Source: Larix sibirica (Eukaryota; Streptophyta; Pinopsida; Pinales; Pinaceae). From it: a stretch of 10,119 bases of DNA. Positions within the stretch are counted from its first letter, which is position 1; each line of letters starts with the position of its first letter. Under the pieces are notes generated by a model. The model ran no database searches, was not told the origin of the DNA, and worked only from the letters and a program-made list of their open reading frames with translations. The stretch is from positions 9,385 to 19,503 of the forward strand of contig NWUY0300010182.1 of NCBI GenBank assembly GCA_004151065.3. The letters are read 5' to 3'. Below, one piece after another: positions 7,944 to 10,119 of the stretch. A program made the translations under genes and the position numbers.

Positions 7944-9390
7944 AAGAAAACTAATATATCACAGGCAAACTAAGAAAACTATATTATGCTTGTTAGAAAT
8001 GTTATACCTACCCAATCTTCTCAGGGACCTTAGACCTCAGATGGGTCAGTCTCCTTTGATTGTCATCGCTCCCATTTCATACAAAGATGCAACCAAAATG
8101 AGCAAAACTTCTCATTTGCTCTCCAACAAAAAAGAAAACTGGTCAAGGAAGAAGATTTGTCGTAGCAATGTTAGAGACAATCATTGCACTCTTAGTATTT
8201 TTCAGACCAAACTAGAACCACTCTCCTAAATTACAAGGATTTTCCTCTCAAGATTATGAAGGTTTAGTGGTCTATGGACAAATGGAGATGTGGTGTCAAA
8301 ATGGTTATTTGAGCATTAGATTGAAAACTTCTATATTTTCTTTTAAAAGCACTACCTTTTAAGTTGAAATAGAAGCATTACAATGTCTTGAATAGTTTAG
8401 GCACCATGAGTGGCTTGCTTGCATTGGTGAAACAACCCTTGAAGGGCAAAAACTAAATATGAGCACCTTTATTAAGCTAAGTTGTCATGACAAGGGTACT
8501 CTTACTTAAAATCACCTAGGACTTGCTCTTGCTCCTGATCGCTTTTCGTGCATCCTTGCGAATTGAACCTTGGTGGGTGTGTTGACATGGGATCTTCTTC
8601 TTTGTCTAATGACAATTACATTGGCCTTTATATAATTTTTTGTTCTAGAGGTTTCTTCCTTGTTTACTTTGAAAGCCTAGAAGGTAGGAAACACATCATC
8701 TTGCACACTGGCATCCCTCTAACCCTGTTGGTCAACTGCTCTTTGATCACCGGAAATCACAGAATTGATGATGCTACCCACTAGTGCCATGAAGTTTGGA
8801 AATTTCGTCAAAGTCCCACTCTCCCTCAATGTGCTCCTAGGATCCTTCTCATGCTCCTAAGCATCCATCAATGTCATCTCGTACTAATTAGGTCTCCTGA
8901 CAGAGCTGGAAGAGGATAAGTCCCTCATCTCATCTGAAGGTTGACTCCCCACACTGGAAGTTTGTGAACTCTGCTCATCCTTCGGAGCCTTCTGCTTATT
9001 GTCCTTTGTTGCTGACATTGATCCGTGATACAAGATCCCCTTGGATCCACCTACAGGCTTTCCCTGTAACCTATATGCCATGCCCTCTCTAGGACCAAGA
9101 ACTTGTGCTAAGTCTATGCCAGATCCCTTCAGTCGAATAAGAAATCGACCATCCTCGAAAGAGATGGTGTATCCATTGTCCTACATTGTTGAAATTGAGA
9201 GCAAATTCATTTTAAGCTCCAGAACATACAACACATTTGCCACTTATAGAGATCTTCTTGACTCTAGCTGGAACCTAACTATCGCAACTCCCTTTACACC
9301 ACACTTGGCATGGGTGGCAAGCTTTACATGCAGATATGAGTCTATCTCTGACAAACTGGCGAACAATTCATGTGTCCCCATCATGTGACG

Positions 9391-9405
9391 AGAAGCCCCA
9401 CTATC
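9391..9405 (-). other. copia aspartic protease active site DSGAS
   Basis: The codons GAT AGT GGG GCT TCT encode DSGAS, followed by RHM, the usual copia protease active-site context (DSGAS.HM). The catalytic Asp is intact. Confidence 0.9.
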
Positions 9406-9544
9406 CATCACCTGGGCACTACCGGAAACCTGAAATACAAGAGACTAACAATAACTCCTTCTCGAACTTCTTAGCAAATTCCTTGACTTGAGCTTTTGCG
9501 GATGCTACCTTTTGAGACTTACTCTTCCCTTTCTTCCCATCTGG

Positions 9545-9583
9545 ACACTGTGAAGCATAATGGCCACTCTGGCACGCAAAACA
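9545..9583 (-). other. gag zinc knuckle with shortened spacing
   Basis: The minus strand reads CFACQSGHYASQC. All four ligands are present (Cys 9581-9583, Cys 9572-9574, His 9560-9562, Cys 9545-9547), but only three residues separate the second Cys from the His, against four in the usual C-x2-C-x4-H-x4-C. One codon appears to be missing without a frame change. Zinc knuckles bind element RNA for packaging. Confidence 0.85.
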
Positions 9584-9750
9584 TTTCACTTTGCTTAGAT
9601 CCTTCTTCTTCTTCCCCGCTTGTGGAGTTGACTCTCCACTTGTATTTTCCTTGCTCTTCTTTTCCTGACTAGCAAGGGACAAATTCCCATCCTCACCAAC
9701 CTCTTGGTCTACTAGAGATTCCTCTCAAATCTCTTCCTGGATGAAATCAT

Positions 9751-9764
9751 CCCATAGGCCATAG
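9751..9764 (-). repeat. 7-bp tandem duplication causing a gag frameshift
   Basis: CCCATAG then GCCATAG lie head to tail. On the minus strand this doubles the CTATGG of an L-W codon pair and shifts the frame. Counting only one copy, the frame downstream reads DDFIQEE, as expected for the gag C-terminus. Confidence 0.75.
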
Positions 9765-10119
9765 CTTGTCAAACTTGGAAAGTGTCTCCTGTGCCATGAT
9801 GCCCTTGACGAATGGGGCCCATGGCTTAGAAAAACCATTCAAGGATGTCCTCAGCAACTCCTCATCTGTCATGACTTCCCCAACAGCTGCCAACTAATCA
9901 CGTACTTGAGTGATCTTGTTGAGATAACTGGTCACTGTATCTAATCTGGTCATCTCGGTGTCTGAGTTTCTCCCTCAACACCATCTTCCTGTTTGTCTTG
10001 TTGCTTTGAAAAAGATTCGTTAGAGCTACACACATCTCCGTGGTTGACTTCTCAAATATGTGAGGGATCAAATGATCCTTCAACTCATCTAAGATGATCC
10101 TCTTGGCTTTCACGTCCTT

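Larger units (their letters stand above)
7536..8690. other. unassigned stretch containing a microsatellite and short inverted repeats
   Basis: The long plus-strand frame at 7906-8229 starts inside the TATG microsatellite, shows no recognisable domain, and is not called a gene. Bases 8230-8690 hold no supportable feature; similarity to the copia hinge stops near 8690. Confidence 0.4.
8690..10119 (-). pseudogene. Ty1/copia gag-protease-hinge remnant without integrase core, truncated by the right edge
   Basis: Read on the minus strand this is a copia polyprotein fragment. From 10119: a UBN2-type gag segment (KRIILDELKDHLIPHI, NRKMVLREKL, LAAVGEVMTDEELL.TSLNGF), a Lys-rich linker, a zinc knuckle (9545-9583), the aspartic protease box DSGAS (9391-9405), the GAG-pre-integrase region (VANVLYVLELKMNLLSIS, AYRLQGKPV, to about 9050), a Ser/Gln-rich linker, then EMTLMDA and FPNFMALV (8880 to about 8779) of the hinge before the reverse transcriptase, ending near 8690. 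Gag has frame breaks near 9955-9970 and at 9751-9764, with stops at 9894-9896 and 9725-9727; another shift lies near 9430-9445. From 9420 down to about 8690 one frame holds, interrupted by stops at 9244-9246, 9181-9183, 8884-8886, 8857-8859 and 8719-8721. It is not functional. Confidence 0.9.

Noticed and set aside
7906-8229. 107-codon plus-strand frame
   Set aside because: Its start lies in the TATG microsatellite and the remainder shows no domain, splice or homology signal that I recognise.
9041-9388. 115-codon plus-strand open frame
   Set aside because: It lies opposite the copia protease and GAG-pre-integrase, whose motifs on the minus strand are unmistakable.
1-10119. CRISPR array, prokaryotic operon or defence system
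   Set aside because: There are no spaced identical repeats with unique spacers, no ribosome binding sites and no tightly packed genes. All recognisable coding matter is plant-type transposon sequence.

Overview
This is eukaryotic nuclear DNA, most probably from a seed plant. It is AT-rich, has no operons or ribosome binding sites, and its recognisable coding matter is decayed plant-type transposable elements. The gag and hinge motifs of the copia fragment resemble, from my memory of the families, elements of gymnosperm genomes. A conifer-like host is therefore my best guess, but only an inference. I see no complete protein-coding gene of known function.

Layout. Bases 1-580 (minus strand) hold the reverse transcriptase of a broken Ty1/copia element with the YVDD active-site box; it runs off the left edge. 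Bases 580-2280 are AT-rich non-coding DNA with four diverged short duplications. Bases about 2400-3280 (minus) are the remains of a hAT-superfamily transposase: a damaged BED zinc finger, the linker, the start of the catalytic domain, then a jump into the conserved helical region near IYNH. Bases 4160-4520 are a minisatellite of 20-21 bp units with a three-unit higher-order pattern.

Bases 4520-8690 are mostly unassigned. They contain a probable tRNA-derived SINE (about 5712-5880), a 44-codon open frame at 4909-5043, an exon-like block at 7431-7535, and a (TATG)n microsatellite inside an inverted repeat near 7857-7943. Bases about 8690-10119 (minus) are a second copia fragment: gag with zinc knuckle, DSGAS protease, GAG-pre-integrase region, then directly the post-integrase hinge with no integrase core. 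Its gag N-terminus lies beyond the right edge.

Nothing here works as a pathway. The window reads as a repeat-rich intergenic or long-intron region in which retrotransposon, DNA transposon and SINE remnants have accumulated and decayed. Decay shows as premature stops (several fitting C-to-T change), one-base shifts and short tandem duplications of 7-8 bp. The most interesting points are the integrase-less copia arrangement, the ordered minisatellite, the deletion-derivative hAT with a BED finger, and the SINE candidate.
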